DNA of 41,389 bases, from contig JAGHTY010000021.1 in NCBI GenBank assembly GCA_018065125.1, positions 1 to 41,389 on the forward strand, written 5' to 3'. The notes under the pieces were generated by a model, which was not told the DNA's origin, did no database searches, and saw only the letters and a program-made list of their open reading frames with translations. This document shows, one piece after another, positions 1 to 8,265 of the stretch. The translations under genes were made by a program, and so were the position numbers. The first letter of the stretch is position 1, and every line of letters starts with the position of its first letter. The stretch is from Candidatus Minthousia equi. GTDB lineage: Bacteria > Bacteroidota > Bacteroidia > Bacteroidales > Bacteroidaceae.

Positions 1-118
1 CCTTAATAGGCGCTTCACTCTTTGGATAGAAAGCACTTGCAACGCACTTTCCTGTTTCTGCATCTACCAGTGAAGCTTTCACTGAAGAGCTACCAATATC
101 ATATCCAAGTAAATACAT
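1..118 (-). CDS. xylB: Xylulokinase, FGGY family (5' end of gene, cut by window edge)
   Basis: Only the first 39 codons are present, reading leftward from an ATG at 118 off the window. The visible start reads MYLLGYDIGSSSVKASLVDA, the phosphate-binding N-terminal signature of FGGY carbohydrate kinases (YDIGSSSVK), followed by a TGK segment. In this family that pattern plus the neighbouring NrtR-type regulator most often means D-xylulokinase, which phosphorylates xylulose to xylulose 5-phosphate in the cytoplasm. It lies 27 bp downstream of the regulator gene on the same strand, so the two probably share a transcript. Another FGGY kinase (for example for ribulose) cannot be excluded from this fragment. 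Confidence 0.7.
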   Translation of the reverse strand, partial: MYLLGYDIGSSSVKASLVDAETGKCVASAFYPKSEAPIK

Positions 119-145
119 ATATTTGAGATTTAAAATACAATTATC

Positions 146-901
146 TTATGTAGTTCCGCGTTTAAGTTTATTATAAATAACTTTGTCAAATTTATAATAC
201 CTTGCAGCACGATGTGCTACACCACTTTCTATCTCGCCTGTTTCCACAATGTATTCCATACTTATCATCTTCTTATGGAAATTGCGTACATCTTGTTGCT
301 TATCGTAAATCAATTCCCACAAAGTTCTAAACTGCGCAGCAGTAAACTTCTTTGGTAACAGATCAAACAGAATTGATGGTTCCATCTGAGTATATCTGCG
401 AATAGAAAGCAATGCCTCATTTAATATTTCATTATGGTCAAATGCCATTTCAGGAACTTCCTTAACAGGAATCCATTCTGGTTCATACAAATCTGTCAAT
501 TGGGTTAATTTTCTATCCAAACGCATCAGCGAAACATAGCCAATAGACACAATTCTACCTGGGTTCTGCTGCAAACTATGGAAACGAGTTACCCATTTCT
601 TATCCATTGGATTATTTGAGCGTTCCTTCTTTCCAAAAGCTTTAAACTGACGCATATTCACCTGTTGAAGACCTGTCAGTTCATGCAAAACTCTGCGAGC
701 GCTGTCATCAATATCCTCATCTTCATAGATAAGACTTCCTGGTAATTTCAATGTCGTGAATCCCTCCTCCACAATTTCGTTAGATCTTCTAACGAGTAAA
801 ACATAAAGTTGCGTTCCATCAAAAGCAAGCAAAACACAATCTACGCTGACATGTGGGTTAACTGTTCTAAAACAATTCAATAAATCTTGTGTACTAGGCA
901 T
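146..901 (-). CDS. NrtR-type (Nudix-related) transcriptional regulator of sugar use
   Basis: 251 aa. Residues about 15-150 form a Nudix fold, but the Nudix box is degenerate: around residues 55-78 the REUXEE core is replaced by a stretch reading RRVLHELTGL, so hydrolysis is unlikely and the domain probably senses a ligand. Residues about 165-250 match the C-terminal winged helix of NrtR proteins (LPKKFT..QFRTLWE, VRNFHKK, ARYYKFD). In Bacteroidetes such proteins are known to control arabinose and xylose genes; here the next gene downstream is a xylulokinase, so a xylose regulator is the natural reading. The ATG at 901 sits just below a good promoter (932-963). The inducing metabolite cannot be read from sequence. 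Confidence 0.85.
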   Translation of the reverse strand: MPSTQDLLNCFRTVNPHVSVDCVLLAFDGTQLYVLLVRRSNEIVEEGFTTLKLPGSLIYEDEDIDDSARRVLHELTGLQQVNMRQFKAFGKKERSNNPMDKKWVTRFHSLQQNPGRIVSIGYVSLMRLDRKLTQLTDLYEPEWIPVKEVPEMAFDHNEILNEALLSIRRYTQMEPSILFDLLPKKFTAAQFRTLWELIYDKQQDVRNFHKKMISMEYIVETGEIESGVAHRAARYYKFDKVIYNKLKRGTT

Positions 902-931
902 GTGTTGACAAATTATGAATTAATTCGACTA

Positions 932-963
932 CAAAAGTAAAGAAATTAATCAAATAGCACAAA
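932..963 (-). promoter_or_regulatory. Bacteroidetes-type promoter of the NrtR-type regulator
   Basis: On the minus strand a TTTG (-33 element, 960-963) and TACTTTTG (-7 element, 932-939) are separated by 20 bp, a full match to the TTTG/TAnnTTTG consensus. The leader to the ATG at 901 would be about 25 nt. Confidence 0.7.
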
Positions 964-1168
964 TATTTCCTGAACATTTTTTTTATAATGTTACTAAAAC
1001 AATATTACAACATCTTTTTGTAATAAAAACAATTAGAAAAGCAAGAGGATAATACGTCAAGTTTCTTCACACACTCGAACCAATTATGAAGTGAATAATA
1101 ATACTTCCAGAAAAAGTACATAATAACACAAAAACAAAGAGACAAAGCAGAGAAATTAAGTAGAATGC

Positions 1169-1200
1169 AACATTTCACATACACAATATAACATTTCACA
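1169..1200. repeat. Two 11-bp direct repeats, 21 bp apart, upstream of the polysaccharide operon
   Basis: AACATTTCACA occurs at 1169-1179 and again exactly at 1190-1200. The 21-bp period equals two helical turns, so both copies face the same side of the DNA. They lie 45-76 bp upstream of a -7 element that has no good -33 partner, which is how activator sites are often placed. The protein that would bind is unknown. Confidence 0.5.
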
Positions 1201-1244
1201 CACCTATTTTCAATAAAAAATTAGGCAATTGATAAAAAAAATCG

Positions 1245-1252
1245 TAATTTTG
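1245..1252 (+). promoter_or_regulatory. -7 promoter element of the exopolysaccharide operon
   Basis: TAATTTTG fits TAnnTTTG and lies 51 bp before the ATG of the receiver gene. The position 20 bp upstream reads TTAG rather than TTTG, so the -33 element is poor; an activator may be needed. Confidence 0.5.
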
Positions 1253-1303
1253 CATTTAGATATATACATATTGTAACACTGATAGAAAGTATTAAATCTT
1301 CAT

Positions 1304-1666
1304 ATGAAAAAAGGAATATTAATTCTCGACGACAAAGAGACTATTGCAAAGGTTCTCTCAATCTATTTGATGAGTGATTTTGACTGTACCTGGCTTCCTG
1401 ATGGACTTCAAGGAATTAAATGGTTACAGGAAGGAAACACACCTGACCTAATTATTAGCGATATCCGTATGCCAGGTATGCGCGGTGACGATTTCCTTGA
1501 ATGGATTAAACAAAATGAATTGTTTAAGCACATTCCTGTAGTAATGCTTTCAAGCGAAGACTCTACAAGCGAACGTATTCGTTTGTTAGAGATTGGCGCA
1601 GAAGACTACATTGTTAAGCCATTCAACCCAATGGAGTTAAAAATCAGAGTAAAGCGAATCATCTAA
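1304..1666 (+). CDS. Single-domain response regulator (CheY-like receiver)
   Basis: 120 aa, the length of one receiver domain with no output domain. All key residues are present: acidic pair D9/D10, phospho-acceptor D53 in LIISDIRMPG, S83/S84, and K105 in VKPFNP. It should be phosphorylated by a histidine kinase and act through protein contacts rather than DNA binding. It is the first gene of the polysaccharide operon and stands 12 bp before a gene whose product starts with a second, degenerate receiver, so the natural partner is that transferase. No cognate kinase is adjacent; the hybrid kinase at 34951 is the only one in the window. Confidence 0.9.
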   Translation: MKKGILILDDKETIAKVLSIYLMSDFDCTWLPDGLQGIKWLQEGNTPDLIISDIRMPGMRGDDFLEWIKQNELFKHIPVVMLSSEDSTSERIRLLEIGAEDYIVKPFNPMELKIRVKRII

Positions 1667-1678
1667 CCAATCATTCCA

Positions 1679-2869
1679 ATGCTTCAAGTTATATATTTAG
1701 GATCAGACATCACTACGGTGGCACGTCTTAAGTACATGCCTAACCAAGCTTTACAACTCACGCCAAACTATCGCGAGGTTGTAAACTGGGTTAAAAATGC
1801 ACCAGAAGACGACAATTTCATCGTTCTGATGGAAAAGAAAAACTTGAATGAGGATATTACAGCAATCACATATATCAGACAAGAATGTGCTCATCGCGCG
1901 TACATTATTTTAATGATAACCGAGCTTACCGAAGCAGAAAGGCATCGATACCTTCAATGTGGTATCAACGATACCATATCGCGTATGGCATCCTTGACTG
2001 AGATACATAATAAGATTCTGTTTATCACAGATCGACAGGACCAACTGTTTGCAAACAATAAGGCAGACAAGAAAATTCTGCATTTCAAGATTCCATTGTG
2101 GAAAAGGTCTTTTGATATTGTATTCTCATTCCTGGCTATTATCATCCTTTCTCCTATCTTCATTCTAACTGCTATTGCTATCGCTATCGAAAGCCGTGGC
2201 CCTATATGGTACACCAGTAAGCGCGTTGGTACAAACTACAAAATCTTCAATTTCCTTAAGTTTAGAAGCATGTATTCTGATGCCGACAAGAGACTGAAGG
2301 AATACATGGACAAAAATCAGTATATCGACGAGCAGAAAAACATCGAAGATGACATGACCTCTTACAATAAAGTAAGCGACATCCTTCAATTGAACCCATT
2401 AGGCGATGTTGAGATCAAAGAAGACGATGTTATATTGGTAGGCGATGACACCATCATCAAGGAAGAGGATTACAAGGAGCACAAGAAAATCAAGGAGGAA
2501 AACCCATACGTCAAGATTGAACACGACCCACGTATCACACACGTTGGACGATTCATTCGTAAGTTCAGCATTGACGAACTGCCACAACTTTTCAATATCC
2601 TGAAGGGAGACATGAGTGTTGTAGGTAACCGTCCTCTGCCATTATATGAAGCAGAATTGCTCACTGCAGATGATTGCATTGACCGTTTCATGGCACCTGC
2701 AGGACTTACAGGTTTGTGGCAAGTAGAAAAACGTGGAGACAGTGGCAAAATGAGTGCTGAAGAACGTAAGCAACTCGACATAAAATATGGCCGCACATAT
2801 AGTTTCGGATTAGACATGAAGATTTTGTTCCGCACCATTTTTGCTTTTGCCCAGAAAGACGACGTCTAA
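1679..2869 (+). CDS. Pseudo-receiver fused to polyprenyl-phosphate sugar phosphotransferase (initiating enzyme)
   Basis: 396 aa. Residues about 1-118 look like a receiver fold without its chemistry: the acidic pair is replaced by GS(D), the phospho-Asp position falls in LMEKKN, and no KPF motif follows. Residues about 138-396 are a bacterial sugar transferase (PglC/WcaJ-like): membrane segment 146-170, KFRSMY at 194-199, catalytic Asp-Glu at D299/E300 in SIDELPQL, then the GNRPLP and GLTGLWQV motifs. This enzyme moves a sugar phosphate from a UDP-sugar to undecaprenyl phosphate at the inner membrane and starts repeat-unit synthesis. Between FRSM and DPRITHVGRF lies an acidic segment of about 80 residues (203-283), much longer than usual. 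The sugar is unknown. Confidence 0.88.
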   Translation: MLQVIYLGSDITTVARLKYMPNQALQLTPNYREVVNWVKNAPEDDNFIVLMEKKNLNEDITAITYIRQECAHRAYIILMITELTEAERHRYLQCGINDTISRMASLTEIHNKILFITDRQDQLFANNKADKKILHFKIPLWKRSFDIVFSFLAIIILSPIFILTAIAIAIESRGPIWYTSKRVGTNYKIFNFLKFRSMYSDADKRLKEYMDKNQYIDEQKNIEDDMTSYNKVSDILQLNPLGDVEIKEDDVILVGDDTIIKEEDYKEHKKIKEENPYVKIEHDPRITHVGRFIRKFSIDELPQLFNILKGDMSVVGNRPLPLYEAELLTADDCIDRFMAPAGLTGLWQVEKRGDSGKMSAEERKQLDIKYGRTYSFGLDMKILFRTIFAFAQKDDV

Positions 2870-2903
2870 AAACTCCCAGAATAAGAATTGAAGAATTGAA
2901 TAT

Positions 2904-3692
2904 ATGTTAAGAAGAAGTTTGTTGTCTATTATATGTTTCCTCGCTGTTCAATTGAGTTTTGCCCAGTTGAACAACGATGGTACAAATGTGGGCTATTTCG
3001 ATTCAAGTGACTTGTCGGAAATAGATTATGCCGATTTCCAGTTACCGCCATTAGGTTTGCTATTTGAAAACGCCCGCACTAACCCTAGTATTGAATTACT
3101 AGAGAAAGAACGACAGATACAAGAAGAGTTACTAAGAAAGGAAAAGAAATATTTTCTCACCTTCTTTACAGCACGCGCAAATTACAGTTACGGTGTAATG
3201 GACAACTATGGTAGCAATTCTGATGTAATGACCCCTATCTTCTATCAATACATGGGTAGCAAGCAGCATTATTGGAATGTTGGCGCATCTGTTAATGTAC
3301 CCTTAGAATCATTGTTCGATTTGGGCGGTCGTGTAAAAAGACAGCAATTAACCACAGATAGAGTCGCTATCCAAAAAGAAATTGCCTTTGAAGAATTAAA
3401 ACAAAGAATTGCCACATTATATGTTAGCATCACCAACAACCTTATTGCTATGAAGACCGCTGCAGAAAATGCAGCTGTATATAAAGGTGCAGGTCACCTA
3501 AACGAACAGCAGTTTAAAGTGGGAGAAGTAACTGTGAGAGAATTAGCAGAAACAAAAAGATGGGAAAATGATGCGATTGGAAATTATCAAAGGCTCCAAT
3601 CATCAATCACAACCGACATTCTTATTTTAGAGATTCTAACTCACACACCCATTATCACTAATACTATTACAAGTATAAACGTGAATAAATAA
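2904..3692 (+). CDS. Short TolC-like outer-membrane export protein
   Basis: 262 aa with a signal peptide ending near residue 20 (LLSIICFLAVQLSFAQ). The mature part is mostly alpha-helical and coiled-coil-prone, with the pattern of outer membrane efflux proteins: the N-terminal helix bundle (NPSIELLEKERQIQEELLRKEK), a beta segment with aromatic-rich strands (about 90-135), and a second long helix (VRELAETKRWENDAIGNYQ). TolC itself has two such repeats over about 450 residues; this protein has about one. It occupies the place where a Wza-type SLBB exporter is usually found, immediately before the Wzz-like gene (8-bp gap). Role in moving polysaccharide across the outer membrane is inferred. Confidence 0.65.
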   Translation: MLRRSLLSIICFLAVQLSFAQLNNDGTNVGYFDSSDLSEIDYADFQLPPLGLLFENARTNPSIELLEKERQIQEELLRKEKKYFLTFFTARANYSYGVMDNYGSNSDVMTPIFYQYMGSKQHYWNVGASVNVPLESLFDLGGRVKRQQLTTDRVAIQKEIAFEELKQRIATLYVSITNNLIAMKTAAENAAVYKGAGHLNEQQFKVGEVTVRELAETKRWENDAIGNYQRLQSSITTDILILEILTHTPIITNTITSINVNK

Positions 3693-3700
3693 AAAAACAA

Positions 3701-5875
3701 ATGGATTACTTTAGATATATTGTACGTTTTCTATATCGCATTCGCTGGTATCTCATTGTTTTCCCATTGATTGCGCTCATCATAGCATGGTATTTAACTC
3801 GCAACATGCCTAAGCAATACGACGTAAAGACAACCATTTACACAGGTATCATTTCTGGCTACAACCTAGAAACCGGAACATCATTGAATGTAGGAAATAC
3901 TGCAGCAAATATGGCAAATCTGCTTAACATTATTACCACACAATCAACCTTAAAACGAGTGGCTTTACGATTGTTTGCACGCTGTATGATATATGGTGAT
4001 CCTGATAAAAGCAACAACTATATTACTGCTGAACACTATAGACAACTAAGCGCAGGCGTCCCAGGTGAGGTAAAAGCATTAATTGACAAAAAAGACGAAT
4101 CACGTACGGTTGCTAATTTAGTAGCCTACGAACGCCCTTTACAAAACAACTACATTTATGGCATTTTGAACTATGGTCACCCTTGGTTTAGTTTTCAATC
4201 ATTGTCTTCTAAACTGAAGGTTGCACGCCTTGATGCATCTGACATGATAGAAATCGGTTATTCTGCAGACGACCCAGGTATAGCCTACAACACACTTGAA
4301 ATCCTTAATGAAGAGTTTATTGACCAGTATCAAATTCTACGTTTTGGGGAAACAAACAATGTAATTGAGTTCTTCGAAAAAGAAGTAGCCAAGTTATACC
4401 GCATGCTTTGTAATGCTGAAGACAGTTTGATTTCATACAATGTCGCTAAGCGTATCATTAACTATGGTGAACAAACCAAGGTTATTGCCGATCGTGATAT
4501 GCTACATCAATCACAAGAAAATGACGTCTTAATGGATTATGCTGTAGCAAAAGCCAATCTTGATTTCTTGGAAAACCAACTCGGAGAGAAAGCATATATC
4601 ATCACTAGTAATAACGAATTCATCAACGAATTAAATAAGGTATCAAAATTAAAGTCACGTGTCTCTAACCTTGAATTAATGAATGAGGAAGGAAATACTG
4701 AAACTAACCAAGCCTTAAGCAAAGCCAAAGAAGACTTGGCAAATTCTGAACGACGAATAAAAGAGATAACCTTAGATATTTCGGCAGCAATGTCCGGCAC
4801 AAATGGTGTCAAACTGCAAGACTTAGTTAACAAATGGCTAGAAGCAAAACTAACATTGGTTAAAGCAGAAGCTCAAAATGCAGAAATGGACGTAATGAGA
4901 GAACGTTTGGATAAGCAATTCCTGTACTTCTCACCTATCGGAGCAACCATTAATCGTAAGGAACGTCATATTGGATTTATAGAGGCAAACTATATGGAAA
5001 TGTTGAAAGCATTAAACACAGCACGTTTGCGTCAGAAAAACCTGCAAATGACTACAGCAACATTAAAGGTGTTGAATCCTCCTTTGTTCCCACTGAATTC
5101 ACTACCAACCAATAGATTAGTAATCTTACTAGCAGCATACTTTATTACATTAATACTGACAGCAGCATACTTCTTTGTATTAGAATTGCTTGACCATACC
5201 TTGCGCGACCGAATGCGTACCGAGAACCTTACAAAGGGTAAAGTATTGGGTGCCTTCCCTGCTGAAGGTGGAATGCGCTACCGCAGATACAATAAGGTCA
5301 TCAATGATATGGCATTACGTCAACTAAGCAAAAGCCTTCTTCCATATTTCAAGGAAGGTCAGCCAAATATTCTTAACTTGCTTTCTACAGAAGAAGGCGA
5401 CGGCAAAAGTATGATTGGAACATTATTGGAAGATTACTGGAACAGTATTGGTTTGCAGGTTCGTCGAATTACTTATGATGAAGATTTCTTGGCAGAAGAT
5501 AGCAATTATGTAATGGCAAAAAGCATCAACGACCTTTGCCCTGACCTTGAAGAAAATGAGATTGCAATTGTAGAATATCCATGCATGGCCAACACACCTA
5601 TTAATTCTGATTTAATTAATGGTGCTACTGTGAACTTACTATTGGCACGCGCCACCCGCACATGGAAAGATACAGATAACAAATCTTACAAGGAACTGGT
5701 TGGTATGATGTCAAAGAAAACCAAAGAAAACTTCTTCATCTATTTAACTCAAGCTGGTCGCCCTGCTGTAGAAGAATTTGTTGGTCAGTTACCACCTTAT
5801 ACCATGATCAACAACTATTTCTACCGCATCTCACAAATGGGATTGACAGCCAAGGAAGTTTCCCATGCAAAATAA
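3701..5875 (+). CDS. Wzz/GumC-type polysaccharide co-polymerase with kinase-like C-terminus
   Basis: 724 aa. Membrane segment about 17-33, a large periplasmic region with long coiled coils (about 215-450), second membrane segment about 470-495, then a cytoplasmic domain. This is the plan of Wzc/GumC proteins that set chain length with Wzy. The C-terminal domain keeps a P-loop-like STEEGDGKS near residue 566, but the Walker A' region (RRITYDEDF) and Walker B (IAIVEYP) deviate from BY-kinases and there is no C-terminal tyrosine cluster, so ATP binding is possible while tyrosine kinase activity is doubtful. It sits between the outer-membrane protein and Wzy. Confidence 0.82.
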   Translation: MDYFRYIVRFLYRIRWYLIVFPLIALIIAWYLTRNMPKQYDVKTTIYTGIISGYNLETGTSLNVGNTAANMANLLNIITTQSTLKRVALRLFARCMIYGDPDKSNNYITAEHYRQLSAGVPGEVKALIDKKDESRTVANLVAYERPLQNNYIYGILNYGHPWFSFQSLSSKLKVARLDASDMIEIGYSADDPGIAYNTLEILNEEFIDQYQILRFGETNNVIEFFEKEVAKLYRMLCNAEDSLISYNVAKRIINYGEQTKVIADRDMLHQSQENDVLMDYAVAKANLDFLENQLGEKAYIITSNNEFINELNKVSKLKSRVSNLELMNEEGNTETNQALSKAKEDLANSERRIKEITLDISAAMSGTNGVKLQDLVNKWLEAKLTLVKAEAQNAEMDVMRERLDKQFLYFSPIGATINRKERHIGFIEANYMEMLKALNTARLRQKNLQMTTATLKVLNPPLFPLNSLPTNRLVILLAAYFITLILTAAYFFVLELLDHTLRDRMRTENLTKGKVLGAFPAEGGMRYRRYNKVINDMALRQLSKSLLPYFKEGQPNILNLLSTEEGDGKSMIGTLLEDYWNSIGLQVRRITYDEDFLAEDSNYVMAKSINDLCPDLEENEIAIVEYPCMANTPINSDLINGATVNLLLARATRTWKDTDNKSYKELVGMMSKKTKENFFIYLTQAGRPAVEEFVGQLPPYTMINNYFYRISQMGLTAKEVSHAK

Positions 5876-5878
5876 AGC

Positions 5879-7315
5879 ATGAATACAGTTGTTGCACTCA
5901 TCATCTATGGAACAATAATTGGACTGCTGGTATATTTCAAACGCCAGCAGCAATTATTTTTTGCAATAACATTTATCTTAAACTACTTCATTATGGGTAT
6001 TGAAAGATATGTTTCAATACCCGTACCAATTTCTATCTTAATGGAAGGATTTTGGATTGTGTTATTAGTAATATTACTGTGCAATAAAAATAAATATAGA
6101 GATGAAGGGAAAATTCCTGTAAAAATATTCGCAATATACGGAATCTGGACGATTTATACCACATTAGAAATAATAAATAACACATGTGGTATAGGATTAG
6201 ACATCGCAGCCTGGTTTAAAGATGTGCGCTTTTACGGATTTGATCCTTTAATTGTTATGTTAATATTTTCATTAATATTCAGAACAAAAGAGGATATAAA
6301 GAAATTCATTATTCTTTGGGGCATACTTTTAATACTATGTTTTATTAGATGTTTTGCACAAGTAAATTTTGGTTTTGACAAAGGAGAAAGTTTATGGCTA
6401 AACAGTGTTGGATATCACACTCATGTATTAAGAGCAGGAACACTGATTAGATATTTTTCTTTCTTTTCTGATGCTGCAAATCTCGGAGCACACACAGCAA
6501 TTGGATTTATCATATTTGGTATTTTATTCCTACAAAATAGTTGGAAGAATATCAAACTAAAATGTTTTTACTTAATAGTATCCCTTTGCTCTATGTATTG
6601 CATGTTCCTATCGGGAGCACGTGCAGGAATGATAGTTGCTATTTGCTGTGCTATCGCCTATGTATTTCTATCTCGAAATTGGAAGATGTTCTCATATACC
6701 ACAATCGTATTAATAATAGGAGTATTTCTTTTAGTATTTACAAACATAGGAAACGGAATTCAATCTGTCAGAAGAATGAGATCTGCTTTTCAAGGCACAG
6801 AAGAGGCTTCAATGGAAGTTAGAAAACTAAATCAAAAAGCAATAGAATCATATATGCGTGAAGCTCCTTTTGGTATCGGATTAGGGAAAGATGCATCAAA
6901 CATACCTCCCAGTAATCGGTACTATATTGTGGCCATAACCCCTCCAGATTCAACAATTATCTATCTTTGGATGAGAACTGGCTCTGTTGGTGTTTTCATA
7001 TATTTATTTGTAAATATCATTTTACTTATAGGAGCCACATTTATCGTTTGGTTTAGAATTAAAGACAAGGAATTAAGAACTATCGCGGGTATATTCACTG
7101 CAGGTTCCGCAGCTTGGCTGGTCGCAGGTTATGGTAATCACATTTACTTCCAATATCCTAACACCATGATTTTCTTTGGTATGCAAACACTTATTTACAT
7201 GATGCCTTATTTTGATAAAAAGCTACTGCAGGAACAACTCCTTAAAAATAAGAATGAGGAAGAAAAAGAAGTTGAGGAGATAGAAGAATTACAAGAAGGA
7301 TTAGAAACCACATAA
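5879..7315 (+). CDS. wzy: Wzy-like O-antigen ligase/polymerase family membrane protein
   Basis: 478 aa with about eleven hydrophobic segments and a charged C-terminal tail (EEEKEVEEIEELQE). The motif LSGARAGMIVAI at about residues 244-255 matches the conserved segment of the O-antigen ligase/Wzy family, and a longer hydrophilic loop follows (about 300-360), as in Wzy_C proteins. It would link lipid-bound repeat units into chains at the periplasmic face. It begins 3 bp after the Wzz-like gene, the expected partner. Ligase and polymerase cannot be told apart by sequence alone; the locus favours polymerase. Confidence 0.8.
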   Translation: MNTVVALIIYGTIIGLLVYFKRQQQLFFAITFILNYFIMGIERYVSIPVPISILMEGFWIVLLVILLCNKNKYRDEGKIPVKIFAIYGIWTIYTTLEIINNTCGIGLDIAAWFKDVRFYGFDPLIVMLIFSLIFRTKEDIKKFIILWGILLILCFIRCFAQVNFGFDKGESLWLNSVGYHTHVLRAGTLIRYFSFFSDAANLGAHTAIGFIIFGILFLQNSWKNIKLKCFYLIVSLCSMYCMFLSGARAGMIVAICCAIAYVFLSRNWKMFSYTTIVLIIGVFLLVFTNIGNGIQSVRRMRSAFQGTEEASMEVRKLNQKAIESYMREAPFGIGLGKDASNIPPSNRYYIVAITPPDSTIIYLWMRTGSVGVFIYLFVNIILLIGATFIVWFRIKDKELRTIAGIFTAGSAAWLVAGYGNHIYFQYPNTMIFFGMQTLIYMMPYFDKKLLQEQLLKNKNEEEKEVEEIEELQEGLETT

Positions 7316-7316
7316 T

Positions 7317-8228
7317 ATGAAGCCTCAGATTTCTGTCATCACAATTAACTACAATGGTATCAAGGATACACGAGCCTTGATACAGTCATTGATGCAGAAT
7401 GTCAAGAAAACCACATTTGAAATCATCGTTGTAGATAATGCGTCTAAAAACAATGAAGCAGAACAACTACAAACAGAATTTCCCAACATAAAAGTAATTG
7501 CTTCAAAAGAGAACTTGGGATTCTCGGGGGGTAATAACCTAGGCATTAAATACGCAACTGCAGATTTCCTGTTCTTTATCAACAATGACACCTATATAGC
7601 AGATGATTCTCTGCATTACCTTCTTGAACGTATGGATTATTATCAGTATATTGCTGGTGTTTGTCCTAAGATACGCTTTGCATTTGGAGAACAACTGATA
7701 CAATTTGCTGGCTATACTCCATTAACACCCATTACCTTACGAAACAAGGCCATAGGTTGTGGAGAACCAGATTCTGAAGAGTACGACACCCCACGTGGTA
7801 TTCCCTTGATGCATGGGGCAGCAATGCTGATTCGTAGATCAACACTTAAAAATGTTGGATTAATGCCAGAGAATTATTTTCTATATTACGAAGAAATAGA
7901 TTGGAGCACACGATTTGATGACGCAGAATATGAAATGTGGTATGAACCACGTTGCACTATTTTTCATAAGGAAAGTCAATCAACTGGACAGAACTCACCT
8001 CTACGGGCATATTACCTAACTCGCAACCGACTCCGTTTCGCAATGAAACACAGAAAGCATATCATTAAATGCTTATCAATTCTTTACCTTATATTTGTTG
8101 CTGGTAGCAAGGATATCCTCAAGAACCTAGCGAATAAGAAACCAAAGTTAGCAAAAGCTACCCTTCTAGGTATATGGGATTTCTTGGTACACCCCAACAA
8201 AAAAGCCATAAACGTTTGTCGTTTATGA
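7317..8228 (+). CDS. GT2 glycosyltransferase, rhamnosyltransferase-like
   Basis: 303 aa, soluble GT-A fold. The start ISVITINYNG, the segment ENLGFSGGNNLGIK (about 65-78), the metal-binding FFINND (87-91) in place of a strict DXD, and YYEEIDW near residue 198 are the hallmarks of WbbL-type GT2 enzymes, many of which add rhamnose. It should add one sugar to the lipid-linked repeat unit on the cytoplasmic side. It follows the Wzy-like gene by one base, in the middle of the operon. The donor sugar cannot be told. Confidence 0.88.
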   Translation: MKPQISVITINYNGIKDTRALIQSLMQNVKKTTFEIIVVDNASKNNEAEQLQTEFPNIKVIASKENLGFSGGNNLGIKYATADFLFFINNDTYIADDSLHYLLERMDYYQYIAGVCPKIRFAFGEQLIQFAGYTPLTPITLRNKAIGCGEPDSEEYDTPRGIPLMHGAAMLIRRSTLKNVGLMPENYFLYYEEIDWSTRFDDAEYEMWYEPRCTIFHKESQSTGQNSPLRAYYLTRNRLRFAMKHRKHIIKCLSILYLIFVAGSKDILKNLANKKPKLAKATLLGIWDFLVHPNKKAINVCRL

Positions 8229-8265
8229 TATTTTGCCTACATTTGTAATGTTAAATAGAAAAAGG

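Larger units (their letters stand above)
902..1303. other. 402-bp AT-rich intergenic region between divergent genes
   Basis: It separates the leftward regulator from the rightward polysaccharide operon. It holds the regulator promoter (932-963), an imperfect dyad with TGTT/AACA ends at 989-1012 that could be an operator, two AACATTTCACA direct repeats (1169-1179 and 1190-1200), and a -7 element at 1245-1252. An open frame on the minus strand (1005-1199) is Cys/Tyr/Phe-rich low-complexity translation and is not taken as a gene. Confidence 0.6.

Noticed and set aside
1005..1199. 64-codon open frame on the minus strand
   Set aside because: The translation is Cys/Tyr/Phe-rich low complexity from AT-rich intergenic DNA, and it overlaps the direct repeats upstream of the polysaccharide operon; no start signal or family resemblance.
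3701..5875. Active BY-kinase (Wzc tyrosine kinase)
   Set aside because: Walker A' and B residues deviate and there is no C-terminal tyrosine cluster, though a P-loop-like GDGKS remains.
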